Part shown: positions 1 through 8,820 of the stretch, piece by piece
How positions within the stretch are numbered: position 1 is the stretch's first letter
Layout of the letters: each line of letters starts with the position of its first letter
The notes under the pieces: model-generated
Told to the model about the DNA's origin: nothing
Databases searched by the model: none
The model's input: the letters and a program-made list of their open reading frames with translations, nothing else
Assembly: GCA_023474425.1 (NCBI GenBank)
Contig: JAMCXX010000004.1
Span: 1-57,185, forward strand
Direction of reading: 5' to 3'
Source: Patescibacteria group bacterium
Lineage (GTDB): Bacteria; Patescibacteriota; WWE3; JAMCXX01
Length of the DNA: 57,185 bases
Made by a program: the position numbers and the translations under genes

Positions 1-213
1 CGAGGCAGAACCTTTTTCAATTTCGCCAAGCATTTCATTAAAAATTTCTCGTCCTGGCTCTTTAGCAGTTTTGCTCTCGTAAAATTCCTTTACCACAAAA
101 AGATTATTTTGCTTGGCGAATTCCCGAAGCTCAGTTAATTGAGCCTCAATAGACAAAACTTGGCGTTCCTCATCCTCTGATGATTTTCTACAATAAATAT
201 AATATTTGATCAT
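1..213 (-). CDS. Serine site-specific recombinase (resolvase/invertase family), N-terminal part, truncated by window edge
   Basis: Reverse-strand translation from ATG at 213: MIKYYIYCRKSSEDEERQVLSIEAQLTELREFAKQNNLFVVKEFYESKTAKEPGREIFNEMLGEIEKGSAS; Y-x-R-x-S motif and SIEAQ typical of serine recombinase N-terminal domains; absent from the supplied ORF track because it is open at the edge. Confidence 0.9.
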   Translation of the reverse strand, partial: MIKYYIYCRKSSEDEERQVLSIEAQLTELREFAKQNNLFVVKEFYESKTAKEPGREIFNEMLGEIEKGSAS

Positions 214-435
214 AGCTTCGGGAATTAAATTGATAAAAGGTTTTGTATTACACCGACAATTTCTAAATCTCCACTCATCGGCTCTTGTGCCTTTGGCACA
301 ATCCAAACTTTGTTTGGGAACCGCCGAATTTCGGCGGGAATTCTTTTGGCGGAATTCAAAACCCCTTGGAATTTCTTGGCGGAAACCAATGCCGAGGGGC
401 GAAGCCCCGAGGCAATTTCTTCGGCAAATTCGAAA

Positions 436-664
436 TGGTGGTGTTTGTTTGAAAAAGTCAGAACCCATTTTGCGGAAAATCCCAATGAATGAAATGGAAA
501 CAATGCGGACTCGGCGGGGCAAACTATTTTTCTGGGGGAATGGAATTGCCCCGCCTCGGCTTCCTTCCCGCCCGCAGGAGGGGTCTGGGGAGGAATGCGG
601 GCGGGTTTTTGAACCTTTCCTTTTTCGCTTCCAAATTTCGTATTTTGCAAAGCAAAATGCGCCA
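436..664 (-). repeat. 229-bp structured repeat, left copy (inverted relative to 2805-3033)
   Basis: Reverse complement of 436-640 reads identical to 2829-3033; 639-661 is a 10-3-10 hairpin (CGTATTTTGC AAA GCAAAATGCG) of different sequence from the right copy. Confidence 0.95.
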
Positions 665-799
665 CCAAAAGAGATGTTGCCCTTGACCTACCCAACCCAT
701 TCGCGGGCAACGCTAAGGAACTCCCTTTGTCTGTTATATAATTGCTCTCCATAGACCAATCATATAACATTTGATACAATCAATGCAAGTGGATAAAAT

Positions 800-1003
800 A
801 TGAAAAACGAGATTACAAATTTTGGGAAGCGTCTCCGCGAAGCCCGCTTAAAAAAGAAGATGTCGCAGGGCGATATCGCCGAGAAATTAGGTGTTCACAG
901 GAGTTATATCAGCGGTCTTGAACGCGGGAAACGCAACCCGTCTTTATTAACCATTAATAAAATGGCGAAAGCCATCGGCGTTGAGCCGAAAGAATTACTA
1001 TGA
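800..1003 (+). CDS. XRE-family helix-turn-helix transcriptional regulator
   Basis: GKRLREARLKKKMSQGDIAEKLGVHRSYISGLERGKRNPSLLTINKMAKAIGV. Confidence 0.93.
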   Translation: MKNEITNFGKRLREARLKKKMSQGDIAEKLGVHRSYISGLERGKRNPSLLTINKMAKAIGVEPKELL

Positions 1004-1398
1004 ATAATTACAACGGCACTATTATTGAGGAATCTTTAGCAAATAAAGATGTTCTCAAAAAAGTAAAAATTATTTCTACAAAAGTTGAACCGATAACTGA
1101 CGAGCACAAAACGCCGTGGCTTTCGCAATGGACTTTACACGCTGTTGAAATTCCTGAAAATGAAGCGCAAAGCGTAGCCGAAGAAATAAGTAAATCCCTT
1201 GATTACTCGCATAATAGTTCTTGGTATGCGGATTATAAAAACAATGCTCATCATTACATAATTTTCCGTGATAAAATTTTCTATATAGACCGAAAAAGCA
1301 AAGAGCAATATGACGAAGCGAAACGCTACGGTATTTCGCTTGGCATACCGGAATATCAAGTGGATTTCCACCCCGAGGTCGAGGAGTGGGAAAGATAA
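1000..1398 (+). CDS. Hypothetical protein (132 aa)
   Basis: ORF overlapping the XRE stop by 4 nt (ATGA), good coding character. Confidence 0.75.
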   Translation: MNNYNGTIIEESLANKDVLKKVKIISTKVEPITDEHKTPWLSQWTLHAVEIPENEAQSVAEEISKSLDYSHNSSWYADYKNNAHHYIIFRDKIFYIDRKSKEQYDEAKRYGISLGIPEYQVDFHPEVEEWER

Positions 1399-1418
1399 TA
1401 ATTGGAGGTGATAAAAAT

Positions 1419-1787
1419 ATGCTTAAAAAATTATTTGCAAACTGTTTGTTGGTAAATGACTTCGAAAAATCACTTGCCTTTTACCGAGACATTTTAGGGT
1501 TAGAGGTAAATTCAACTGAAGGCAAATTTGCCGATTTCAAGCTTGAAGGCACTTCTTTGGCTATCTTTGAGAAAGAAGCGGCAACGGCTATGTTCCCTAA
1601 AAAATTTATGGGAAATGGCGGCGGAGTGATTTTGGCTTTCCAAGTTGATGATGTCAAAAAGACTTGCGACGATCTAAAAACAAAAGGTATTGAGATTTTT
1701 GAAGGACCAAAAACCACGCCGTGGGGTCAAACTGTTGCTTATTTCAACGATCCAGACGGAAACATTTGGGAAGTTTCGGCAAAATAA
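1419..1787 (+). CDS. VOC (glyoxalase/bleomycin-resistance) family protein
   Basis: MLKKLFANCLLVNDFEKSLAFYRDILGLEV...TPWGQTVAYFNDPDGNIWEV; GGAGGTG Shine-Dalgarno just upstream of ATG 1419. Confidence 0.88.
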   Translation: MLKKLFANCLLVNDFEKSLAFYRDILGLEVNSTEGKFADFKLEGTSLAIFEKEAATAMFPKKFMGNGGGVILAFQVDDVKKTCDDLKTKGIEIFEGPKTTPWGQTVAYFNDPDGNIWEVSAK

Positions 1788-1795
1788 ATTAGAAT

Positions 1796-2767
1796 ATGAA
1801 GTCATTAGTTTTGAAAAACAAAAAGGAATTTTTTGTATTTCCAAGCTCGCCATTTCATTTTGACGGGACTTTTCATAAACCCTCGCATTATCCCGATAAA
1901 TTGACTGATTGGGAAGCTGGAAAGTATTGGCAAGCAATTAGAATTGGCAAGCGACTTTTTGGCTTGAAAATTGAAAACAAAGGCGCAACACAAAAGCCAA
2001 AAATCAAAGTTTCAATTTTCTATGACACAAACATTTCCGAAAGCGAACTTGGAAAAATCAAGGAAGAAATTATTTGGCGGTTTGATCTGAACGCTGATTT
2101 GAAAGAATTTAACAAGCTCGCCAAAAGCGATAAACGCTTTTATCCAATTTTCAAAAAATGGTTGGGTATGCGCAACTCAAGCGCGCATAATTTGTATGAA
2201 CTTCTCATAATCGCTGTGCTTCTTCAAAACGCGACTGTTCGACGAACTGTGCAAATGACGGACGCCTTGCTTAATAACTACGGAACAAAACTTAAATTTG
2301 ACGGCAAAGAAATTTTTGCGATTTGGTTGCCGGAAAAACTTAACAATGTATCCGAACAAGAACTACGAGATTTGAAAATTGGATATAGAGCAAAATTCAT
2401 AAAGCGTTTATCGCAAAATTTTGCCGAAGGCAAAATTGACGAGCTTAAATTAAGAGAACTTGATCAAGAGGATGCTAAAAAAGAATTAACGAAATTGTAT
2501 GGAGTTGGACCGGAAACCGCTCGCATTTTGCTTTTTGAAGTTTGCCACCAATACAATACTTTTGACCATATTGCCCCGTGGCAACAAAAAATATATTCCC
2601 AACTTTTTTACAAAAAACCGCTTGTCCCGACAAACAAAATCCGAGACGACATTAAAAAACAATATGGCGATTATTCAATGCTCGCGGTTCACTACATTTG
2701 GGAAGATATTTTTTGGAAAAGGAAACATAAAAAAATTGATTGGTTAGAAAAAGAAATCCGACTTTGA
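1796..2767 (+). CDS. HhH-GPD-type DNA glycosylase/endonuclease III-like protein
   Basis: C-terminal ELTKLYGVGPETARILLFEVCHQYNTFDHIAPWQQKIYSQLF resembles HhH-GPD motif. Confidence 0.7.
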   Translation: MKSLVLKNKKEFFVFPSSPFHFDGTFHKPSHYPDKLTDWEAGKYWQAIRIGKRLFGLKIENKGATQKPKIKVSIFYDTNISESELGKIKEEIIWRFDLNADLKEFNKLAKSDKRFYPIFKKWLGMRNSSAHNLYELLIIAVLLQNATVRRTVQMTDALLNNYGTKLKFDGKEIFAIWLPEKLNNVSEQELRDLKIGYRAKFIKRLSQNFAEGKIDELKLRELDQEDAKKELTKLYGVGPETARILLFEVCHQYNTFDHIAPWQQKIYSQLFYKKPLVPTNKIRDDIKKQYGDYSMLAVHYIWEDIFWKRKHKKIDWLEKEIRL

Positions 2768-2804
2768 TTTTTTCCGTTTTCTGGTAAATTAAAGATATAA
2801 AAGT

Positions 2805-3033
2805 TGGCGTGCCAGTTTTCAACTGGCACGAAATTTGGAAGCGAAAAAGGAAAGGTTCAAAAACCCGCCCGCATTCCTCCCCAGACCCCTCCTGCGGGCG
2901 GGAAGGAAGCCGAGGCGGGGCAATTCCATTCCCCCAGAAAAATAGTTTGCCCCGCCGAGTCCGCATTGTTTCCATTTCATTCATTGGGATTTTCCGCAAA
3001 ATGGGTTCTGACTTTTTCAAACAAACACCACCA
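2805..3033 (+). repeat. 229-bp structured repeat, right copy
   Basis: Hairpin CGTGCCAGTT TTC AACTGGCACG (2808-2830), then stems CCCGCCCGCA/TGCGGGCGGG (2864-2873/2893-2902) and GGCGGGGCAA/TTGCCCCGCC (2914-2923/2947-2956). Confidence 0.95.
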
Positions 3034-3042
3034 GTGAAATCT

Positions 3043-4086
3043 TCAGGAAACAGTCAGTGGAACAAGCGCCGGCAGGGGTTGGCCGGATAAAAATTCTAAC
3101 ATGGCGCCCCCGCCCACGGAAATAAAAGAAATATCTGTATCAAGACTATTCTTACGCAAATAAGCCTCGGTATCGCCGCCGCCAACAATAGAACAGGCCC
3201 CTTTCTTGGTTGCCTCAACAATACTCATAGCAATTAAATCGGTGCCGACCAGCTGATTTTTGGAAATGTCGCCCATGGGCCCGTTCCAAACAATCATTTT
3301 AGCTTCCAAAATCTGTGTCGCCCATTCTTTAGCTTTGTTAAAAGATAAATCCGGATCGCCGCAGGAAATCTCAATCTTTGGTCCTAAATTCTTTAACTCA
3401 TCGTGGCAACCCACCAATCCCCCAACCAAAATTTTGTCGGCAATATTCACAAAATTCTTAACTGCCAAAACCTTGGTTTCCACCTTGGCCCCGCCAATTA
3501 CTACATACAAAGGCCTGGCCGGAGTCTTGAGCACCAAGGATAACTCCCGCACCTCGTCCTGTAAATGAAAGCCGGCAAATGAGGGCAGAAATTTAGTAAC
3601 GGCCACCATCGAGGTGTCGGTACGGTGGGAATTGGCAAACGAGTCGTTCACATAATAATCGGCCAAAGCCGCATAACCGCGGGCTAAGTCCTCGCTTCCC
3701 TTCTGCTCGTCGGCTAAAAATCTCAAATTCTCCAAAACCAGTATTTGGCCGGAGGCCAGCGCGGAGATTTCGGCTTCCACCCGCGGTCCCACACAGTATT
3801 GGCTGAGGGTAACGGCCGGATAAATTGATTTTAAATAATCAGCAACCGGTCTGGAACTCTTACTTGGGTCCGGCACCCCACCCGGACGGTCAAGATGCCC
3901 GCCAATAACTACCCTGGCTTTATTCCGAACCAGGAAATCCAGAGTCTTTGAAAAGGATTTTAAACGGGTAGGGTCGCTAACGCTCCATACTCCGCCCGAC
4001 TCAACTAACGGCACATCCAAATCGGCCCGTAAAAAGACCCTCTTACCGTCCAAATCTTTTAGCTCTTCGACGCTTCTCAAATTCAT
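3043..4086 (-). CDS. pgk: Phosphoglycerate kinase
   Basis: DLDGKRVFLRADLDVPL...VLENLRF...VIGGAKVETK...IVGGGDTEAYL. Confidence 0.95.
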   Translation of the reverse strand: MNLRSVEELKDLDGKRVFLRADLDVPLVESGGVWSVSDPTRLKSFSKTLDFLVRNKARVVIGGHLDRPGGVPDPSKSSRPVADYLKSIYPAVTLSQYCVGPRVEAEISALASGQILVLENLRFLADEQKGSEDLARGYAALADYYVNDSFANSHRTDTSMVAVTKFLPSFAGFHLQDEVRELSLVLKTPARPLYVVIGGAKVETKVLAVKNFVNIADKILVGGLVGCHDELKNLGPKIEISCGDPDLSFNKAKEWATQILEAKMIVWNGPMGDISKNQLVGTDLIAMSIVEATKKGACSIVGGGDTEAYLRKNSLDTDISFISVGGGAMLEFLSGQPLPALVPLTVS

Positions 4087-4442
4087 GACTCCGTATAAAC
4101 ACTCTTAAAGTATTCTATCTCCGGCGGCTCTGTTAAAACAATGGAAACAACATCAATTCTTAAAGGCAAGGAGGAATTGGCGCCGGTCATTCGATAATTG
4201 TTAGCCGTGCGCACGAGTGATTTTAACTTGTAGTAGTTGACGGCTTCGAAAGGTTTACCCAAAGAACCGACCGAACGGGTTTTAACCTCAATAAAAACTA
4301 GGTCTTCGTGATCCTTGGCGACGATGTCCAACTCTCCCCAACGTTTACTCTTCCAATTCCGGGCCAGGATTTTATAGCCCCGCTTAGAAACATAATCGGC
4401 CGCGATTTCCTCGCCCCTTTGGCCGACACTTAAACCCTCCAT
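4083..4442 (-). CDS. YraN/UPF0102 family endonuclease-like protein
   Basis: GQRGEEIAADYVSKRGYKILARNWKSKRWGELDIVAKDHEDLVFIEVKTR. Confidence 0.9.
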   Translation of the reverse strand: MEGLSVGQRGEEIAADYVSKRGYKILARNWKSKRWGELDIVAKDHEDLVFIEVKTRSVGSLGKPFEAVNYYKLKSLVRTANNYRMTGANSSLPLRIDVVSIVLTEPPEIEYFKSVYTES

Positions 4443-4747
4443 TACGACAACTTTTTCCTAACTTCTTTGGGAGACAAATTCCTCACAAAATAAACTTTGG
4501 CGCGCCTTACACGACCTTGGCGAAGAAGCTCAACCTTCTCTAAATTAGGGCTGCTTAAGGGAAAAATCCTTTCCACCCCTACATTATCGGCACCTATATG
4601 CCGAACCGTAAAAGTCTTATCGCCGGCCTGGCCCTTTACTGCCAAGACGACACCTTCAAAAGCCTGTGTCCGCGTTTGTTCGCCTTCTTTAATTTTATAA
4701 TAAACTTTTATCGTGTCGCCGGCCTTAAAATTCAAATCCATAGACAA
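4442..4747 (-). CDS. rplS: 50S ribosomal protein L19
   Basis: FKAGDTIKVYYKIKEGEQTRTQAFEGVVLAVKG...GVERIFPLSSPNLEKVELLRQGRVRRAKVYFVR. Confidence 0.95.
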   Translation of the reverse strand: MSMDLNFKAGDTIKVYYKIKEGEQTRTQAFEGVVLAVKGQAGDKTFTVRHIGADNVGVERIFPLSSPNLEKVELLRQGRVRRAKVYFVRNLSPKEVRKKLS

Positions 4748-4786
4748 AAGATACTATCATTACCAGTCCTTTCTGACAAACACTAC

Positions 4787-6877
4787 TTACTTAGAAAGAA
4801 CGGACAGTTGCAAACCTTTCTTACCGGCATCCACCAAAATTTTTTTGCCGGGGCCAATCTCCTGGGTAAGCATTTTCGAGGAAATTAAGTTTTCCACCTC
4901 TTTCTGAATCAGGCGTCGCAGCGGACGGGCGCCAAAATCCGGGTCAAAACCCTCCTTAACCAGGTAATCTTTAGCCTTTTCGGAAACGGTTAATATTATT
5001 CCTTTTTGGCTTAAAAGATTGGCCGTTTGTTCTAAAATTCTCTCGGCAATTTGCCGAACTTCCTTTCTGCCGAGAGGATGAAAAACGACAATCTCATCAA
5101 TCCGGTTAAGAAATTCCGGTCTAAAAGTTTGCTTGAGGGCAGCCATTACTTTGTCTTTGAGCTTTTGGTAGGAATCGTTTTCAGGGTTACGGACCTCTCC
5201 TCCGCCCGAAGAAAACCCGATTGATTCTTTAGATAAAAGTTCGCTGCCCACATTGGAGGTCATTATAATAATCACGTTCTTAAAATCCACCGTGCGCCCG
5301 TGTCCGTCGGTGAGCCGCCCATCTTCCATTATTTGCAAAAGGACATTAAACACCTCGGGGTGGGCTTTTTCTATTTCATCCAAAAGAATCACCGAAAAAG
5401 GCTTGCGTCGCACGATTTCGGTTAGCTGGCCACCGCGCTCAAACCCAATGTAACCCGGAGGCGCTCCAATTAAACGGCTCACCGTGTGGCGCTCCATGTA
5501 TTCGCTCATGTCAAGCCTCACCATTAAGTCCTCACTACCATAAAGTACCTCGGCCAAAGCTTTGGTAAGCTCGGTTTTGCCGACTCCCGTGGGACCTAGG
5601 AAAAGAAAACTGCCGATCGGACGACGCGGGTCTTTAAGACCCACTCGGGAGCGCCTAATTGCCTCGGCTACCACCTTAACGGCCTCGTTCTGGTCCACAA
5701 TCCGCTCGTGCAACCTCTCCTCAAGTTTTAAGAGCTTGTGCATCTCTTCTTCGGAAAGATCGGAAAGAGGAATCCCGGTCATTCCCGAAACGATCTCGGC
5801 AATGTTCTCCTTGCGGACCACCGGCACTTCTTCCATTTTGGTTTTAAGCCATAAATCGGTCAGCTCGGCCCGCACCTTCTCCAACTCGTCAATTCGCCTC
5901 TGCAACTTATCTTTCTCCGCCGTTTTTTGGGTCCTCACCTGGGATGCCTTGGTTTGCTGTAATTCTTCCTCGACTCTTTTCAAATTTTCCGGCTCCTTTA
6001 CCGCTGCCAGCCTTACCTTGGCACAGGCCTCATCAATTAAGTCAATGGCCTTATCCGGCAGAAATCGGTCGGCAATGTAGCGGTCGGAAAGCTCCACTGC
6101 GGCCACAACGGCCCCATCATCAATTTTTACCTGGTGATGCTTTTCATACTTAGGACGCAGGCCCTTAAGAATTTCGATGGTGTCATTAAGCGTCGGCTCG
6201 GCAATCAAAACCGGTTGGAACCGCCTTTCCAAAGCGGCATCGCGCTCCACATGTTGGCGATATTCATCCAAAGTTGTGGCCCCAATGGCCTGAAGCTCCC
6301 CGCGGGCCAAGGCAGGTTTAAGCATATTGGCGGCGTCAATAGCTCCCTCGGCCGCGCCGGCACCAATAACCGTATGAAGCTCGTCGATAAAAAGGATAAT
6401 CTGGCCCTTGGCGTTAATAACTTCCTCAATGGTCTTTTTAAGACGCTGTTCGAACTCACCACGGTGGGAAGCACCGGCGAGCATGAGAGGCAAATCTATT
6501 GATACAACCCGTTTACCCTTGAGCGTTTCGGGCACGGCTCCCTGCACTATTTTTTGAGCCAGGCCCTCCACAATGGCCGTCTTGCCCACACCGGGGTCGC
6601 CAATGAGCACGGGATTGTTTTTGGTCCGGCGCGATAAAATGTGAACAACGCGCTCAATTTCGCTTTTGCGCCCGATTACCGGGTCCAGGCGGTCCTCACG
6701 GGCCAGAGCGGTTAAATCGCGTCCGTATTTGTCTAGAAAAGACGTCTTAGAAGCTTCTTCGCGGATTTCCTGAAAACAGACTTCGCAAAGATTAACAAAG
6801 ATAGGCCGCCCGTCGGGCCCAATTTGTTGTGATTGAATAACTGCGGGACGCCGCCCACAACGCTGACAAACAACCAT
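4787..6877 (-). CDS. ClpC/ClpB-type AAA+ ATPase with N-terminal zinc finger
   Basis: Two AAA modules (GDPGVGKTAIVEGLAQKI; LFLGPTGVGKTELTKALAE); N-terminus MVVCQRCGRRPAVIQSQQIGPDGRPIFVNLCEVC carries paired CxxC. Confidence 0.95.
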   Translation of the reverse strand: MVVCQRCGRRPAVIQSQQIGPDGRPIFVNLCEVCFQEIREEASKTSFLDKYGRDLTALAREDRLDPVIGRKSEIERVVHILSRRTKNNPVLIGDPGVGKTAIVEGLAQKIVQGAVPETLKGKRVVSIDLPLMLAGASHRGEFEQRLKKTIEEVINAKGQIILFIDELHTVIGAGAAEGAIDAANMLKPALARGELQAIGATTLDEYRQHVERDAALERRFQPVLIAEPTLNDTIEILKGLRPKYEKHHQVKIDDGAVVAAVELSDRYIADRFLPDKAIDLIDEACAKVRLAAVKEPENLKRVEEELQQTKASQVRTQKTAEKDKLQRRIDELEKVRAELTDLWLKTKMEEVPVVRKENIAEIVSGMTGIPLSDLSEEEMHKLLKLEERLHERIVDQNEAVKVVAEAIRRSRVGLKDPRRPIGSFLFLGPTGVGKTELTKALAEVLYGSEDLMVRLDMSEYMERHTVSRLIGAPPGYIGFERGGQLTEIVRRKPFSVILLDEIEKAHPEVFNVLLQIMEDGRLTDGHGRTVDFKNVIIIMTSNVGSELLSKESIGFSSGGGEVRNPENDSYQKLKDKVMAALKQTFRPEFLNRIDEIVVFHPLGRKEVRQIAERILEQTANLLSQKGIILTVSEKAKDYLVKEGFDPDFGARPLRRLIQKEVENLISSKMLTQEIGPGKKILVDAGKKGLQLSVLSK

Positions 6878-6964
6878 ACTCCACTATGTGAAATTTAACC
6901 AATTACCAATTTACAAAAAAAATAAAAATTGAAAATTGACCATTCCTCGCCTCGCGTCGCGAGG

Positions 6965-8752
6965 CTAGTGTTCCCAAAAATCTGACGCCTTAACATCCAC
7001 CTCCACCTTAACCTTCTTTAAAAGTTGTCGGCCGGCATTAACCATTTCTTCACTAATCACTTTGGTCATGGCCGCAACATCGCTTTCCTTTGCTTCGGTC
7101 ACGATTTCGTCGTGCACCGTGTGGGTAATATAGGCATCCAAACCTTCTTTTTTAATTCTATCATAGATGTTAATAAGGGCATATTTAGTTATATCGGCAC
7201 TGCTACCCTGAATCGGCGTATTCTTACCCTGGCGTTCGATGTTGGCCAAAAGTCTTTCGTAATTGGGGTCGCCTTTATCGGGCATAATATACCAACGTTT
7301 GCGGCCGCTTAGAGTCTGGCTGTATCCGTCCTTAACCGCCTGCTTGCCGGCTTTATCTAACCAAGCTTTAACCCCCTCATAAGCTTTAAAATACTTATCC
7401 AGAAGAACCCGTGCTTCGTCCGGGCCCACACCAATCTGGGCGCCTATAGAGGCGGCTCCCCGCCCGTACATAAGACCAAAATTTATGGTCTTGGCTGCCG
7501 TTCTCATTTTTTTATCCACCTGTTCTTCCTTAACGTTGTACATGTTAACGGCAGTTTTCATATGCAAATCCTCACCTTTATCGAACGCGCCCAAAAAGAC
7601 TTTGTCGCCGGAAAGCTCGGCCATAATCCGCAGTTCAATTTGAGAGTAGTCGGCCACCACAAGTTTGTAGCCCTCGGCCGGAATAAAGCAGCCGCGAAAC
7701 GACGAGTCCTGGGGAATCTGCTGCAAATTGGGGTTGCTGCAGGCGAAACGGCCGGTGTCAGCACCGATCTGCATAAAATCCGGGTGAATCCGCTTGGTCT
7801 TTTTGTGAATTTTTTCCAAAAAATTTTCCCCGAAGGCGGTAATCAATTTTTCCGCTTCCCGGTATTGCAGCATAAGCTGGGCTACTGGGTGGTTAACTTT
7901 GCGTAAAACGGCCTCTCCGGTGGAGGGCAGGTCGATACCCAGTTTTCTAAAGGCTTCAACGATTTGAATTGGCGAATTTAGATTAAGGACTTTGTCGCTT
8001 GAGCCAAAAAGATCAACCTGCTGAATTTTATAGTAAGGTTTAAGTTCGCGCTGAATCTGTACCACAATTTCGTCGCGCCGCGCCTTTAGGGCTTCAATAT
8101 TTTGATGCCATTTTTTAACGTCAATGCGCGTGCCCCGAAGCTCCATTTCGGCTACCACCGGCAGAAGCCTAAATTCCAGCTTGGAAACCTCAATGAGTTT
8201 CTGTTTTTTTATTTCCTCGAACTGTTTTTTAAAAATCGGAAAAAGAACCAAAACATCCAAGGCCGCATACTTAAGATGCTTTTGGGTTATACGGCCGGTT
8301 AAACCCACCTCCTGCCAGTTATAATTTTCGTAGTCTTTATCGAGGGTTATGTTTAAATATTTTTTGGCAATAGCCCCTAAGGAATTCTCGCGAATGAGAC
8401 CCGTGGTCAAAATTCTTTCGGCCAACATTGTGTCATAGATGTTGTTAATGCTAAAACCTTTCGAAGCTTTAAGGGCCTCATAATCAAATTTACCGTTTTG
8501 CAGAAGTTTAAGAATTCTTTCGTCGAGCAGTATTTCTTTAAGCGGCGTAAGGTCGAGTTTTCCGTTAAAAACATAGGCCTTGTCCTCGGTGCCGATCTGA
8601 AGTAAAAGTACCTTTAAGGTGTAGGGATCCAGTGCGTCGGCTTCCAAATCCACGGCCAAAACTGCCTCGCGGGAAAGAACTGCCGCGGTCTTGTTAAGCT
8701 CTTCCTGCGTTTCGATGTATTCAAAATTTGGGTTCTTTATATCAATGGGCAT
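6965..8752 (-). CDS. polA: DNA polymerase I (3'-5' exonuclease-like plus polymerase domains, no 5' nuclease domain)
   Basis: N-terminal DEDD-like AVDLEADAL; polymerase motifs VVADYSQIELRIMAELSGD, KTINFGLMYGRGA, THTVHDEIV. Confidence 0.93.
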   Translation of the reverse strand: MPIDIKNPNFEYIETQEELNKTAAVLSREAVLAVDLEADALDPYTLKVLLLQIGTEDKAYVFNGKLDLTPLKEILLDERILKLLQNGKFDYEALKASKGFSINNIYDTMLAERILTTGLIRENSLGAIAKKYLNITLDKDYENYNWQEVGLTGRITQKHLKYAALDVLVLFPIFKKQFEEIKKQKLIEVSKLEFRLLPVVAEMELRGTRIDVKKWHQNIEALKARRDEIVVQIQRELKPYYKIQQVDLFGSSDKVLNLNSPIQIVEAFRKLGIDLPSTGEAVLRKVNHPVAQLMLQYREAEKLITAFGENFLEKIHKKTKRIHPDFMQIGADTGRFACSNPNLQQIPQDSSFRGCFIPAEGYKLVVADYSQIELRIMAELSGDKVFLGAFDKGEDLHMKTAVNMYNVKEEQVDKKMRTAAKTINFGLMYGRGAASIGAQIGVGPDEARVLLDKYFKAYEGVKAWLDKAGKQAVKDGYSQTLSGRKRWYIMPDKGDPNYERLLANIERQGKNTPIQGSSADITKYALINIYDRIKKEGLDAYITHTVHDEIVTEAKESDVAAMTKVISEEMVNAGRQLLKKVKVEVDVKASDFWEH

Positions 8753-8820
8753 AAGAAACTTATACGGAACTTAATAGAGAATAGACCCTCCTTAAAAAAA
8801 TTTAAAGGGAAAAATCTATT

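Noticed and set aside
206-779. 182- and 184-aa ORFs on both strands over the left 229-bp repeat
   Set aside because: Open frames come from the repeat; the same peptide recurs at 2804-3037 only because the DNA is identical. No coding evidence.
2652-3090. ORFs over the right 229-bp repeat
   Set aside because: Same reason; repeat-derived open frames.
5562-6502. Long forward ORFs antisense to the Clp ATPase
   Set aside because: Shadow ORFs of a well-supported gene on the other strand.
6949-6965. GCCTCGCGTCGCGAGGC palindrome at the polA 3' end
   Set aside because: Simple hairpin with a nearby A/T tract; most likely an ordinary terminator-like structure.
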